From positions 1 to 64,000 of the forward strand of contig CANJYE010000001.1 of NCBI GenBank assembly GCA_947479055.1: DNA of 64,000 bases, written 5' to 3'. A program made the position numbers and the translations under genes. Position 1 is the first letter of the stretch. The number at the start of each line of letters is the position of its first letter. This DNA comes from Erythrobacteraceae bacterium (GTDB lineage: Bacteria > Pseudomonadota > Alphaproteobacteria > Sphingomonadales > Sphingomonadaceae). Below, piece by piece: positions 26,120-35,953 of the stretch. The notes under the pieces are model-generated. The model did not search any database. It was not told where the DNA came from and saw only the letters and a program-made list of their open reading frames with translations.

Positions 26120-27796
26120 TCAGGCCAGCGCCGAATTCGCGGCGCTGACGATCGCCCGGACACTGGCGGTGGCCACATCCGGATCGATCCCGACGCCCCA
26201 GACGGTGCTGCCGTCTTCCCTTGTGCATTCGACATAGGCCGCCGCGCGCGCTTCCGTGCCGCTTGAAAGCGCGTGCTCGGTATAATCGACCACGTCCAGC
26301 TTCAGGCCGAAGCTCGCTTCCAGCGTGGCGAGGACCGAAGAGATCAGCCCGTTGCCGCGTCCGCTGACGCGCTGCTCCTGTCCATCGACCTCGATCGTGC
26401 CAGTGAACAGCCTCGTGCCGTCGCTGGCGCGGGTTTCATCATAATCGACCAGCCGGAAGCGGCGGTTGGGGGTTTTCATGTGGTAGGTCTTGCGGAAGAC
26501 CTGCCAGATATCCTCGGCATTGAGCTCGCGGCCCAGCTCATCGGCCAGCTGCTGGACGTATTTCGAGAAATGCGCCTGCATCTTCTTGGGCAATTTCAGC
26601 CCCTGATCCTGTTCCAGCACCCAGGCGAAGCCTCCCTTGCCGCTCTGTGAGTTGACGCGGATCACCGCCTCGTAGCTGCGGCCGAGGTCGGCCGGGTCAA
26701 TCGGCAGATAGGGGACGCGCCACAGCTCGTCGTTCTGCTTGTTGTGGGCTTCGAAACCCTTCTTGATCGCGTCCTGATGGCTGCCCGAAAAGGCCGTGAA
26801 CACCAGTTCGCCGCCATAGGGATGGCGCTGGTGAACGGGGATCTGGTTGCAATATTCCACCGTCTCTATCACCCGGTCTATTTCTGAGAAATCCAAATTA
26901 GGATCAATCCCTTGGGTGTACATGTTGAGAGCGACTGTCACCAGGCAGCAATTGCCGGTACGCTCGCCATTGCCGAACAGACAGCCTTCGACCCGGTCCG
27001 CGCCGGCCATCAGCCCCAGTTCCGCCGCCGCCACGCCGGTGCCGCGATCGTTGTGAGTGTGCAGCGAGATCACCACGCTGTCGCGGCGCGGGATGTTGCG
27101 GCCAAAATATTCGATCTGGTCGGCGTAGACGTTGGGTGTCGCCGCTTCGACCGTGGCCGGCAGGTTGAGGATCAGCGGATGGTCGGGCGTGGGCTGGAGG
27201 ATGTCCATCACCGCTTCCGACACTTCCAGGCTGAAATCCAGTTCGGCGGTGGAGAAGGTTTCCGGGCTGTATTCGAAGAACCAGTCGGTGCCGGGGCGCT
27301 TGGCCGCCTCGTCACGCAGCGCCTTGGCGCCCTTGATGGCGATGGCGCGCACTTCATCGCGGCTCATGTTGAACACGATCTGGCGCCAGGCCGGGGACAC
27401 GGCGTTGTAGAGATGGACGATCGCCGCGCGCGCACCTTCGAGGCTTTCGAAGCTGCGGGCGATCAGATCTTCGCGCGATTGGGTGAGAACCTGGACCATG
27501 ACATCGTCGGGAATCCGGCCCGAACGGACCAGTCCCTGGATGAAATCGAACTCGGTCGCGCCGGCTGCGGGGAAACCGACCTCGATTTCCTTGACCCCCA
27601 CTTCGAGCAGCAGGTCGAAGAAACGGTTCTTCTTCACCGCGTCCATCGGGTCGATGATCGACTGGTTGCCATCGCGCAGGTCGGTGGAGAGCCAGCGCGG
27701 CGGTGCGGTGATGGTGCGGGTCGGCCACTGCCGGTCGGGCAGGTTGATCTGCGGGAAGGCGCGATATTTGCGCGAAGGATCGCGGAGCATGGTCAT
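26120..27796 (-). CDS. leuA: 2-isopropylmalate synthase
   Basis: LeuA condenses acetyl-CoA with 2-oxoisovalerate in the first step of leucine synthesis. The 558-residue protein is of the long LeuA type: a catalytic TIM barrel beginning [16 protein letters not shown] (about residue 38; metal-binding Asp), the [21 protein letters not shown] block (about 240; metal His residues), a linker, and a C-terminal LeuA dimer regulatory domain (residues about 430-555) that normally binds leucine for feedback inhibition. Start [14 protein letters not shown] is typical. It stands alone on the minus strand, 248 bp from the divergent epoxide hydrolase. Confidence 0.95.
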   Translation of the reverse strand: MTMLRDPSRKYRAFPQINLPDRQWPTRTITAPPRWLSTDLRDGNQSIIDPMDAVKKNRFFDLLLEVGVKEIEVGFPAAGATEFDFIQGLVRSGRIPDDVMVQVLTQSREDLIARSFESLEGARAAIVHLYNAVSPAWRQIVFNMSRDEVRAIAIKGAKALRDEAAKRPGTDWFFEYSPETFSTAELDFSLEVSEAVMDILQPTPDHPLILNLPATVEAATPNVYADQIEYFGRNIPRRDSVVISLHTHNDRGTGVAAAELGLMAGADRVEGCLFGNGERTGNCCLVTVALNMYTQGIDPNLDFSEIDRVIETVEYCNQIPVHQRHPYGGELVFTAFSGSHQDAIKKGFEAHNKQNDELWRVPYLPIDPADLGRSYEAVIRVNSQSGKGGFAWVLEQDQGLKLPKKMQAHFSKYVQQLADELGRELNAEDIWQVFRKTYHMKTPNRRFRLVDYDETRASDGTRLFTGTIEVDGQEQRVSGRGNGLISSVLATLEASFGLKLDVVDYTEHALSSGTEARAAAYVECTREDGSTVWGVGIDPDVATASVRAIVSAANSALA

Positions 27797-28043
27797 GTCA
27801 TATCTCGGGTATTGAAGGACGGGTGGGGCTGCGTAGCTATCCCTTGGACGTCCGGGCGCACCATCAAGGCACGCGTCGGCTCACGCCCAAGGGCGTGTAA
27901 GTCGCAGAAGTAGGCCATGCCGGTCGATCATGGGCAGCGATATGGGCAATGCGACCTGAATTGTCCAGTCCAAAGCGCCCGCAATTGCGGCATTGCATGT
28001 GGCAGGTTCCCGGCATAGCCATGCGGGAAAGGAGAGGTTTTTC

Positions 28044-29180
28044 ATGTCAGACGCCATCACACCCTTCACCATTGCCGTTCCGCAGGGGCAGCTCGACGAT
28101 CTTGCCTTGAGGCTGGACATGATCCGCTGGCCCGAACGGGAGACCGTGGCCGACTGGAGCCAGGGCGTGCCGCTGGCGGAAATGAGGAAGCTGGTCGACT
28201 ATTGGCGCCATTCCTACGACTGGCGCCGCTGCGAGGCACAACTGAACGCTTATCCGCAGTTCAAGACCACCATCGACGGGCTGGAATTCCATTTCCTCCA
28301 TATCCGGTCCCGCCACGAAAACGCGAGGCCGCTGGTGCTGACCCATGGCTGGCCGGGTTCGGTGCTGGAATTCATGGGTGCGATCGGCCCGCTGACCGAT
28401 CCGACCGCGCATGGCGGCAACGAGGCCGACGCGTTCCACCTCGTCATCCCTTCGCTGCCGGGCTTCGGCTTTTCGGAAAAGCCCGCCGCCACAGGCTGGC
28501 ATTGCAAGCGGATCGCCGATGCTTGGGGCGTGCTGATGGCGCGGCTTGGCTACAACCGTTGGTTTGCGCAAGGGGGTGACTGGGGCGCGCTTGTGACACA
28601 CCGGATTGCCCAGCAGAACGTGGCGGGTTGCGCTGGTGCTCATTTCAACATGATGGTCGCCCCGCCGCTGCCCGAGGACCTCGTCGATCCTACCCCGCAG
28701 GAACAGGAAATCCTTGCGCGGCTCGCCCATTACGAGAACATCGATTCCGGCTACATGAAGCAGCAGGTCACGAGGCCGCAGACCGTTGGCTATGGCTTGG
28801 TTGATTCGCCGATGTTTCAGGCGGCCTGGATCTTCGAGAAGATGTGGGCGTGGACCGACAACAAGGGCAGCCCCTATGATGCGCTTTCGATCGACCAGAT
28901 CCTCGACAATATCACGCTTTACTGGCTGACCGGCACCGGCGCGTCATCCGCGCGTCTCTATTGGCAGAGCGCGGATGTGATGAACCAGGATCCGATCAGC
29001 ATGCCATGTGCATTGAGCGGCTTCCCGAAGGAAATCCTGTGGGCGGCGCGCCGCTGGATCCGGCACATGGCGAACATCGTCTACTGGAACGAAGTGGAAG
29101 CAGGTGGCCACTTTGCCGCGTGGGAGCAGCCGGCGATCTTCACCCAGGAACTGCGCAAGGCCTTTGCGTTGATGGGCTAG
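28044..29180 (+). CDS. Epoxide hydrolase (alpha/beta hydrolase with EHN domain)
   Basis: A 378-residue cytoplasmic hydrolase of the microsomal-type epoxide hydrolase family. The N-terminal EHN domain covers about residues 5-110 (PFTIAVPQGQLDDLALRLDMIRWPE). The core shows the oxyanion motif THGWPGS (about 104), the nucleophile elbow with Asp in QGGDWGALV (about 180) and the catalytic-base His in EAGGHFAAWEQP near the C-terminus (about 354). Such enzymes open epoxides to diols; the natural substrate cannot be told. ATG at 28044 has a strong AAAGGAGAGG site in front. The gene is single and converges on the damaged TMEM175 gene. Confidence 0.92.
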   Translation: MSDAITPFTIAVPQGQLDDLALRLDMIRWPERETVADWSQGVPLAEMRKLVDYWRHSYDWRRCEAQLNAYPQFKTTIDGLEFHFLHIRSRHENARPLVLTHGWPGSVLEFMGAIGPLTDPTAHGGNEADAFHLVIPSLPGFGFSEKPAATGWHCKRIADAWGVLMARLGYNRWFAQGGDWGALVTHRIAQQNVAGCAGAHFNMMVAPPLPEDLVDPTPQEQEILARLAHYENIDSGYMKQQVTRPQTVGYGLVDSPMFQAAWIFEKMWAWTDNKGSPYDALSIDQILDNITLYWLTGTGASSARLYWQSADVMNQDPISMPCALSGFPKEILWAARRWIRHMANIVYWNEVEAGGHFAAWEQPAIFTQELRKAFALMG

Positions 29181-29795
29181 GGCACATCGCAGCGCAGGAA
29201 CAGCCGGTCGAGCGCGCTCCACGGCTGGACCCAGAACAGCGCCACCAGCGCCGCGCAGCTTATGCCGAGCCATGGCGACAGATGGCTGAGCGGAATGCCC
29301 AGCCCATAGACCGCAATCGCGGCGAATCCCTTGCGCGTGGTGGCGCGGTGATAGATGTCGCTCATGGCCGAGGCGTGGCCGGTCCGCCGGATCTGCGCCT
29401 GCAACGCGGCATAGGCGAGCGCGGGCAGTAGCATGGTGACAAGGTAGAGCTGGGTGGCATCGCGGCTGAAGTGATGATCGCCGAGATATGCGGTCGAGAA
29501 GGGCACCAGCGAGAGCGTGAACAGCAGTACGATATTGGCCCACAGCAGCCCGCCGGTCACCGTGCGGGCTGAACAGGCGGTGGTGGTTGACCCAGTAGAT
29601 CGCGACATAGGCATAGCTGAGCACATAGGCAAAGAATACCGGCCACAGCGTCCATAGCCGTGCCAGCCCGTCACCTTCGGGCACTTTCAGTTCCAGCACC
29701 ATGATGGTGACGATGATGGCGATCACGCCATCGGAGAAGGCTTCCACCCGACCAACCCCGGCCCGTCCTTCTTCCGCGTCCTCGCCCGCCATCAT
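29177..29795 (-). pseudogene. TMEM175-type potassium channel protein, frameshifted
   Basis: Two overlapping minus-strand frames together make one TMEM175 (DUF1211) protein. The first, from ATG 29795, has the hallmark helix RVEAFSDGVIAIIVTIMVLELKVP and runs through YVAIYWVNHHRLF. The match then continues in another frame from ARTVTGGLLWANIVLLFTLSLVPF to a stop at 29177. The switch lies near 29569 and needs a one- or two-base change. Bacterial members are tetrameric K+ channels of about 200 residues. Either this is a true pseudogene or a sequencing error; the rest of the protein is otherwise well kept, which favours a recent or artefactual event. The 3' end overlaps the epoxide hydrolase gene by 4 nt. 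Confidence 0.75.
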
Positions 29796-29808
29796 CCGTG
29801 CCCCATGC

Positions 29809-29849
29809 AAAAAGCCCGGCCGCACCCTATCAGAAGGGCGCGACCGGGC
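29809..29849 (-). terminator. Rho-independent terminator after ilvC
   Basis: Read on the minus strand, GCCCGGTCGCGCCC is followed by a short loop and the complementary GGGTGCGGCCGGGC, then five T residues. It starts 39 nt after the ilvC stop and ends the ilvBNC transcript just before the TMEM175 start. Confidence 0.85.
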
Positions 29850-29887
29850 AATCTTCACCAATCAGGCGGAAATGATCAGTTCTTCGC

Positions 29888-31015
<1,128 letters not shown>

Positions 31016-31035
31016 GGGGTTAAAATCAGTTCTGC

Positions 31036-31554
31036 TCAGGCCCCCTCGGCCCCGCGCATCATCCCGACAATTCCGGTGCGCCCGACTTCGACCAGCCCCA
31101 GTTCGCGCATCAGCGCGACGAAGCTGTCGATCTTGTCCGGCGCGCCGGTCAGCTCGAAGATGAAGCTCGAAGTGGTCGTATCGACCACCTTGGCCCGGAA
31201 GACATCGGCAACGCGCAGCGCCTCTACGCGCTTTTCACCCGTTCCCGCAACCTTCACGAGCGCCAGCTCGCGTTCGACATGCGGCCCCATGTCAGTCAGG
31301 TCGGTGACCTTGTGGACCGGAACCAGCCGTTCAAGCTGGGCCATGATCTGGTCGATCACCTCGGGCGGGCCCTGCGTGACGATGGTAATCCGGCTGAGCG
31401 CATGGTTCTCGCTGATGTCGGCCACGGTCAGGCTGTCGATATTATAGCCACGCGCGGTGAACAGCCCGGCAATCTTGGCGAGGATGCCCGCCTCGTTATC
31501 GACCGTGATGGTCAGGACGTGGCGTTCGGATTCGGCTTTCTTGATTTTCATCAC
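31036..31554 (-). CDS. ilvN: Acetolactate synthase small (regulatory) subunit
   Basis: The small subunit activates the large subunit and carries valine feedback inhibition. The 172-residue protein has an N-terminal ACT domain (HVLTITVDNEAGILAKIAGLFTARGYNIDSL, about residues 12-42; the Asn/Gly loop binds the effector) and a C-terminal ALS_ss domain (about 85-160). It follows ilvB by 9 nt on the minus strand. Length is typical of the IlvH/IlvN type with a full C-terminal domain. Confidence 0.96.
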   Translation of the reverse strand: MMKIKKAESERHVLTITVDNEAGILAKIAGLFTARGYNIDSLTVADISENHALSRITIVTQGPPEVIDQIMAQLERLVPVHKVTDLTDMGPHVERELALVKVAGTGEKRVEALRVADVFRAKVVDTTTSSFIFELTGAPDKIDSFVALMRELGLVEVGRTGIVGMMRGAEGA

Positions 31555-31563
31555 ATCCAGTTC

Positions 31564-33306
31564 CTACACCAAAGCCTTCGCTTCATCGTCGAGCGTGCCC
31601 GCCACCTGATCGCCATAAAGCAGCATTTCGGTATGGGCAGCCCCCGAAGGAATCATCGGGAAGCAGTTGGCGTCCTTGGACACCATGCAATCGACCATCA
31701 CCGGGCCATCATGGGCCAGCATCGCCGCGATTCCGGCGTCGAGCTCGCTTTCGTCGGAAATGCGGATGCCCTTCCAGCCATAGGCCTCGGCCAGCGCGAC
31801 GAAATCGGGCAGGCTGTCGGAATAGGAGTTGGAATAGCGGCTTTCATAGGTCAGCTCCTGCCACTGGCGGACCATGCCCATATATTCATTGTTGAGGATG
31901 AACACCTTGACCGGCAGGCGATACTGGCTGGCGGTGCCCATTTCCTGGATGTTCATCTGGATCGAGGCTTCGCCGGCGATGTCGATCACCAGCCGGCCGG
32001 GATGGCCCAGCTGCGCGCCGATCGCGGCCGGCAGGCCGTAGCCCATCGTGCCGAGCCCGCCGGAAGTCAGCCAGTTGTTCGGCTCGTCGAAATGGAAATA
32101 TTGCGCCGCCCACATCTGGTGCTGGCCGACCTCGGTGGAAATCACCGGGTTGAGATGCTTCGTCATCGCGTAAAGCCGCTCGACCGCATATTGCGGCATG
32201 AGCGAACCCGGCTTCTTCGGATAGGCCAGGCTATCACGCGCGCGCCAGCCGCTGATCCGGGCCTTCCACTCGGTCAGGTCACGCGGGTTGCGGTCGCCCC
32301 AGGCGTCGATCAGCTGTTCCAGCACCTGCGCGCAATCGCCGACGATGCCGAGCTCGACCGGGATGACCTTGTTGATCGAGGAGCGGTCGATATCGATGTG
32401 GATCTTCTTCGAATGGGGCGAGAAGGCGTCGAGCCGCCCGGTCACCCGGTCATCGAAGCGCGCGCCGATGTTGATCATCAGGTCGCAGCGGTTCATCGCC
32501 ATGTTGGCTTCATAGGTGCCGTGCATCCCCAGCATCCCCAGCCATTCGGGATGGTTTGCCGGGAACGCGCCAAGGCCCATCAGCGTGGAGGTGACGGGGG
32601 CCTGGGTCAGCTGCTGGAACTTGCGCAGCAGTTCCGACGCGTGCGGGCCCGAATTGATGATCCCGCCGCCGGTATAGAGGATCGGCGCTTCCGCTTCCAT
32701 CAGCATGGCGATGGCGCGCTCGATCTCGCTCGCCTCGGCCCGCAGGCGCGGGTTGTAGCGTTGCGGGCGCTGCGGCTTCTGATCGCTCCACGGCGCGGTG
32801 GCGACCTGGACGTTCTTGGGGATGTCGATCACCACCGGACCGGGGCGGCCGGTGGTGGCGATTTCGAACGCCTCGTCCAGAACGGCGGCGAGTTCCGAGG
32901 GGTCTTTCACCAGATAGTTGTGCTTGCAGCAATGGCGGGTGATGCCGATCGTATCGGCTTCCTGAAACGCGTCCGAACCGATCAGATTGGTCGCGACCTG
33001 CCCGGTGATGACCACCATCGGGATCGAATCGAGGAAGGCGTCGGCAATGCCGGTGACCGCATTGGTCGCGCCGGGCCCGGAGGTGACCAGCACCACGCCG
33101 GGCTTGCCGGTGGAACGGGCATAGCCTTCCGCCGCATGGGCTGCACCACCTTCCTGGCGGACGAGGATGTGGCGGATGCGTTCGTCACCATAGAGGGTGT
33201 CATAGATCGGCAGGACCGCGCCGCCGGGATAGCCGAACACGAATTCGACCCCCTGGCGGACCAGTGTTTCGACCAATATCTCCGCGCCGCTGCGCTCTTC
33301 ACTCAC
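31564..33306 (-). CDS. ilvB: Acetolactate synthase large (catalytic) subunit
   Basis: The ThDP-dependent catalytic subunit makes acetolactate from pyruvate (and acetohydroxybutyrate) for branched-chain amino acids. About 580 residues in the usual three domains: the N-terminal ThDP PYR domain (GVEFVFGYPGGAVLPIYD, catalytic Glu in LVRQEGGAAHAAEGYAR), a central FAD domain, and the C-terminal PP domain (STEVGQHQMWAAQY, then the Mg-ThDP motif as AGEAS...LNNEYMGMV). GEAS replaces the textbook GDGS; I recall this as common in alphaproteobacteria and do not treat it as a defect. The start is a GTG at 33306 with AGGAGG seven bases upstream; a longer frame to 33336 would bury that site. A hairpin terminator 46 nt upstream may be an attenuator. 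Confidence 0.95.
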   Translation of the reverse strand: MSEERSGAEILVETLVRQGVEFVFGYPGGAVLPIYDTLYGDERIRHILVRQEGGAAHAAEGYARSTGKPGVVLVTSGPGATNAVTGIADAFLDSIPMVVITGQVATNLIGSDAFQEADTIGITRHCCKHNYLVKDPSELAAVLDEAFEIATTGRPGPVVIDIPKNVQVATAPWSDQKPQRPQRYNPRLRAEASEIERAIAMLMEAEAPILYTGGGIINSGPHASELLRKFQQLTQAPVTSTLMGLGAFPANHPEWLGMLGMHGTYEANMAMNRCDLMINIGARFDDRVTGRLDAFSPHSKKIHIDIDRSSINKVIPVELGIVGDCAQVLEQLIDAWGDRNPRDLTEWKARISGWRARDSLAYPKKPGSLMPQYAVERLYAMTKHLNPVISTEVGQHQMWAAQYFHFDEPNNWLTSGGLGTMGYGLPAAIGAQLGHPGRLVIDIAGEASIQMNIQEMGTASQYRLPVKVFILNNEYMGMVRQWQELTYESRYSNSYSDSLPDFVALAEAYGWKGIRISDESELDAGIAAMLAHDGPVMVDCMVSKDANCFPMIPSGAAHTEMLLYGDQVAGTLDDEAKALV

Positions 33307-33352
33307 GTTCCGTTCCTCCTGGGCCACTGGGCCCAATCCTGCCGGGGCAGGG

Positions 33353-33387
33353 AAAAAGCGACCCGACGCAGGTGGCTGCGCCGGGTC
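33353..33387 (-). terminator. Terminator hairpin between miaA and ilvB (possible attenuator)
   Basis: On the minus strand GACCCGGCGCAG pairs across a 4-nt loop with CTGCGTCGGGTC, then GC and five T residues. It lies 54 nt after the miaA stop and 46 nt before the ilvB GTG. A promoter-like TTGACA (33440-33435) with TAGGCG 17 bp later lies upstream of it, so transcripts starting there would meet the hairpin before ilvB. It could be only the miaA terminator. Confidence 0.7.
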
Positions 33388-33440
33388 TCCTCTCCGTTCA
33401 AAGATGAACGCCGCCTACGCGACAGGAAATGACCTGTCAA

Positions 33441-34406
33441 TTACAATTGGCGTAATAAAGTTTCAAAAAGAGCGTAAAGGTCATAATTAGGTGACCCATT
33501 GCGCGGCCAATGCTCAGGAGATTGCCCACGAAACCAGGTATATTGCCGCTTGGCGTAATTTCGTGTCGCCTGGCTCCCGCGGGCAATCGCCTCCTCGCGG
33601 CTCCACTCGCCCCGAATCCAGCCGGCAATCTCGCGTACCCCGATCGCCCGCATGACGGGCAGGGCGGGATCAAGCTTGCGGGCGAGCAGCGCCTCAACTT
33701 CCTCCGCCGCGCCTTGCTCCAGCATCAGCGCAAAGCGCCGGTCGCAGCGTTCATAGAGCCAGTCGCGCGGGGGCAGCAGGATCGCGGGGTGCAAGGCCAC
33801 CTGCATGTCGATCCCGCCGGTCCGCTCGCCTTGCCACTCGGCCAGCGGGCGCCCGGTCGAGCGGACGACTTCAAGCGCGCGGGCAATCCGGGTGCTGTCT
33901 GCCGGGGCAAGCGCGGCGGCGCGGGCGGGGTCTTCGCTGGCAAGCGCGGCATGGGCATCGGCGGTGGCCATCGCGCGCACTTCGGCGCGGATTGCGGGTG
34001 CGATCGGCGGAACGGGCGCGATACCGTCGAGCAGGGTGCGCAGGTATAGCCCGGTGCCACCGGCCAGGATCGGCACCGTCCCTTCACGATGCAATGCGGC
34101 AATCTCGTGCCTCGCGGCTTCGGCCCAGTCTGCGGCGGAGCAGGCAATCGCCCCGTTCCATGCGCCGAACAGGCGGTGCTCGATCCCCGCCATCTCCTCC
34201 ACGGCGGGGCGGGCGCTGAGGATGCGCAGGTCGCGATAGACCTGCGCGCTGTCGGCATTGATCACCACCGCGCGGCGGCCGCGCTGTTCCAGCAATTGCG
34301 CCAGTTGCACCGCGCAATCGCTCTTGCCGCTGGCCGTCGGCCCTGCGATGAGCGCCAGCGGCGGCAGCGCTGCCGCAGGAGTTGAAAGGGAATTATCGGT
34401 GCTCAT
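33441..34406 (-). CDS. miaA: tRNA dimethylallyltransferase MiaA
   Basis: MiaA adds dimethylallyl to A37 of tRNAs reading UNN codons. The 321-residue protein has the P-loop [18 protein letters not shown] (about residues 17-34), the [14 protein letters not shown] block (Asp/Ser contacts to A37), and the C-terminal [12 protein letters not shown] motif (about 290). The start at 34406 ([10 protein letters not shown]) gives the family N-terminus. It is head-to-head with serB, the two start codons overlapping by 8 bp. Confidence 0.94.
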   Translation of the reverse strand: MSTDNSLSTPAAALPPLALIAGPTASGKSDCAVQLAQLLEQRGRRAVVINADSAQVYRDLRILSARPAVEEMAGIEHRLFGAWNGAIACSAADWAEAARHEIAALHREGTVPILAGGTGLYLRTLLDGIAPVPPIAPAIRAEVRAMATADAHAALASEDPARAAALAPADSTRIARALEVVRSTGRPLAEWQGERTGGIDMQVALHPAILLPPRDWLYERCDRRFALMLEQGAAEEVEALLARKLDPALPVMRAIGVREIAGWIRGEWSREEAIARGSQATRNYAKRQYTWFRGQSPEHWPRNGSPNYDLYALFETLLRQL

Positions 34407-35274
34407 TGCCCGGCTGATAGCAGAACCGGACCACCTGTCCGCAAGTCTTGAAACCGCCACGGCCGCGCTGGCCGGGGGCGGGATGGCGGCACAGGTCTCG
34501 CGCTTTGGCGCGGGCGGGGTGCAATTTGTGCTGGAATCGGGCGATGCGACTGCCTTGCGTGAAGTGCTCGACGTGGCTTTCGCCCCATCGGACCTGCTGG
34601 TGTCCGATCATCTGCCGCAAGTGCCGCGGGTGTTCGTTTCCGACATGGATTCGACCATGATTTCGGCCGAATGTATCGATGAGCTGGCCGATTTTGCCGG
34701 GATCAAGCACCAGATCGCCGCCATTACCGAACGGGCGATGCAGGGCGAGCTCGATTTCGAAAGCGCGCTGCGCGAACGGGTTATGCTGCTGCGCGACCTG
34801 TCGGAAGGGGCGATCGCGGAATGCCTCGCCACCCGGATCGCGCCGATGCCGGGTGCAAAGACACTGGTGGCCACGCTCAAGGCCAAAGGTTGCCGCACGG
34901 TGCTGGTGACAGGCGGGTTCCACCAGTTCGCCGATCCGGTGGCGGAACAACTGGGCTTCGATCATGTCGTGGCGAACCGGCTGGAAGTGGCGGGCGGTGC
35001 GCTGACCGGCGGGTTGGTCGGCCCGATCACCGACAGTTCGGTCAAGAAGGCCGTGCTGCTGCGCGAATCCGCGTTGCTGGGGGCGGGCACCGTCAGCCTT
35101 GCCACCGGCGATGGTGCCAACGACATTCCGATGCTGGAAGCGGCAACCTATGGCATCGCCTACAGCGCCAAGCCCAAGGCCCGCGCGGCGGCGGATGGCT
35201 GGGTCGATCGGGGTGACCTGACCGGGGTGCTCGAACTTCTCGGCATCCCGCGCGATGAATGGATCACGCCGTAA
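34399..35274 (+). CDS. serB: Phosphoserine phosphatase
   Basis: SerB hydrolyses phosphoserine in the last step of serine synthesis. The 291-residue protein has an N-terminal ACT-like region (about 1-75) and a HAD phosphatase domain: motif [19 protein letters not shown] (nucleophile first Asp, about residue 81), motif [13 protein letters not shown], motif III Lys in SSVKKAVLL, motif [14 protein letters not shown]. No ATG precedes the conserved region; GTG at 34399 with GAAAGGG about 9 bases upstream is the best start. It overlaps the divergent miaA gene by 8 bp at the start codons. Confidence 0.94.
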   Translation: MLIARLIAEPDHLSASLETATAALAGGGMAAQVSRFGAGGVQFVLESGDATALREVLDVAFAPSDLLVSDHLPQVPRVFVSDMDSTMISAECIDELADFAGIKHQIAAITERAMQGELDFESALRERVMLLRDLSEGAIAECLATRIAPMPGAKTLVATLKAKGCRTVLVTGGFHQFADPVAEQLGFDHVVANRLEVAGGALTGGLVGPITDSSVKKAVLLRESALLGAGTVSLATGDGANDIPMLEAATYGIAYSAKPKARAAADGWVDRGDLTGVLELLGIPRDEWITP

Positions 35275-35289
35275 AGTGAGGAGACAGGC

Positions 35290-35940
35290 ATGGCGCAGCG
35301 ATCGGATGCCAGACTGAAGCGGTTGCGCCACCCGCGCTATGTGCTGTTTCTTGGCGTGCTGGTTGCGGGCTCGCTGGCGTTGCAGGCCATGCTGCCGCCG
35401 ACCATGGCCTTGCTTTGCGCCTTCGATATGGCGGTGACGGTGTTCGTCCTTTCCTGCGCGCCGCTGTGGTTGCGGGGAAGTCCGGACAGCATGCGGGCAC
35501 AGGCTCAGCGCGACGATGCGGGCCAGGGGACGCTGCTGTTGCTGACCGCGCTGATCTGCGCCGTGGTAATGGCAACGCTGGCGATGCTGGTGCTCGGCCA
35601 GCACCGGCCCGGCGGAGCGGGCGTTGCCATGCTGGTGGCAACGCTGCTGGCAAGCTGGGCTTTTGCCAATCTGATCTACGCCTTCCATTATGCGCGGCTC
35701 TATTACACCGCATCGGGTGGGCAGGACCATGGCGGGCTGGATTTCCCCGGCGACGCACAGCCGGACTTTGCCGATTTCGTGAATTTCGCCTTTGTGATCG
35801 GCATGACCTGCCAGACCGCCGATATCGCCATGACCCACACGCGGATGCGCAGGATCGCCACGTTTCAGGGGCTGTTCGCCTTCGTCTTCAATCTCGGGAT
35901 ACTGGCGCTGACGGTCAACGTGCTGGCGTCAGCGGGTTAG
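35290..35940 (+). CDS. DUF1345 family membrane protein
   Basis: A 216-residue integral membrane protein with about five hydrophobic segments. It matches DUF1345 in layout and in the conserved blocks FANLIYAFHYARLYY (about residues 122-136), DFADFVNFAFVIGMTCQTADIAMT (about 160-183) and RRIATFQGLFAFVFNLGILALTVN (about 186-209). The function is unknown. It follows serB by 15 nt on the same strand (AGGAGACAGGC before the ATG), so the two are likely co-transcribed, and converges on purL. Confidence 0.88.
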   Translation: MAQRSDARLKRLRHPRYVLFLGVLVAGSLALQAMLPPTMALLCAFDMAVTVFVLSCAPLWLRGSPDSMRAQAQRDDAGQGTLLLLTALICAVVMATLAMLVLGQHRPGGAGVAMLVATLLASWAFANLIYAFHYARLYYTASGGQDHGGLDFPGDAQPDFADFVNFAFVIGMTCQTADIAMTHTRMRRIATFQGLFAFVFNLGILALTVNVLASAG

Positions 35941-35953
35941 GGGACGGGGGCGA

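Noticed and set aside
27797-28043. Riboswitch or T-box leader before leuA
   Set aside because: The 247-bp leuA/epoxide hydrolase gap shows no convincing conserved RNA element or terminator pair by eye.
31960-31995. GEAS instead of GDGS in the ThDP motif of IlvB as an inactivating change
   Set aside because: The rest of the motif is intact and I recall this variant from alphaproteobacterial acetolactate synthases, so it is more likely a lineage feature than a defect.
33307-33440. Classical leader peptide for ilv attenuation
   Set aside because: No ATG on the minus strand in this interval, and GTG/TTG frames lack a run of Ile, Val or Leu codons.
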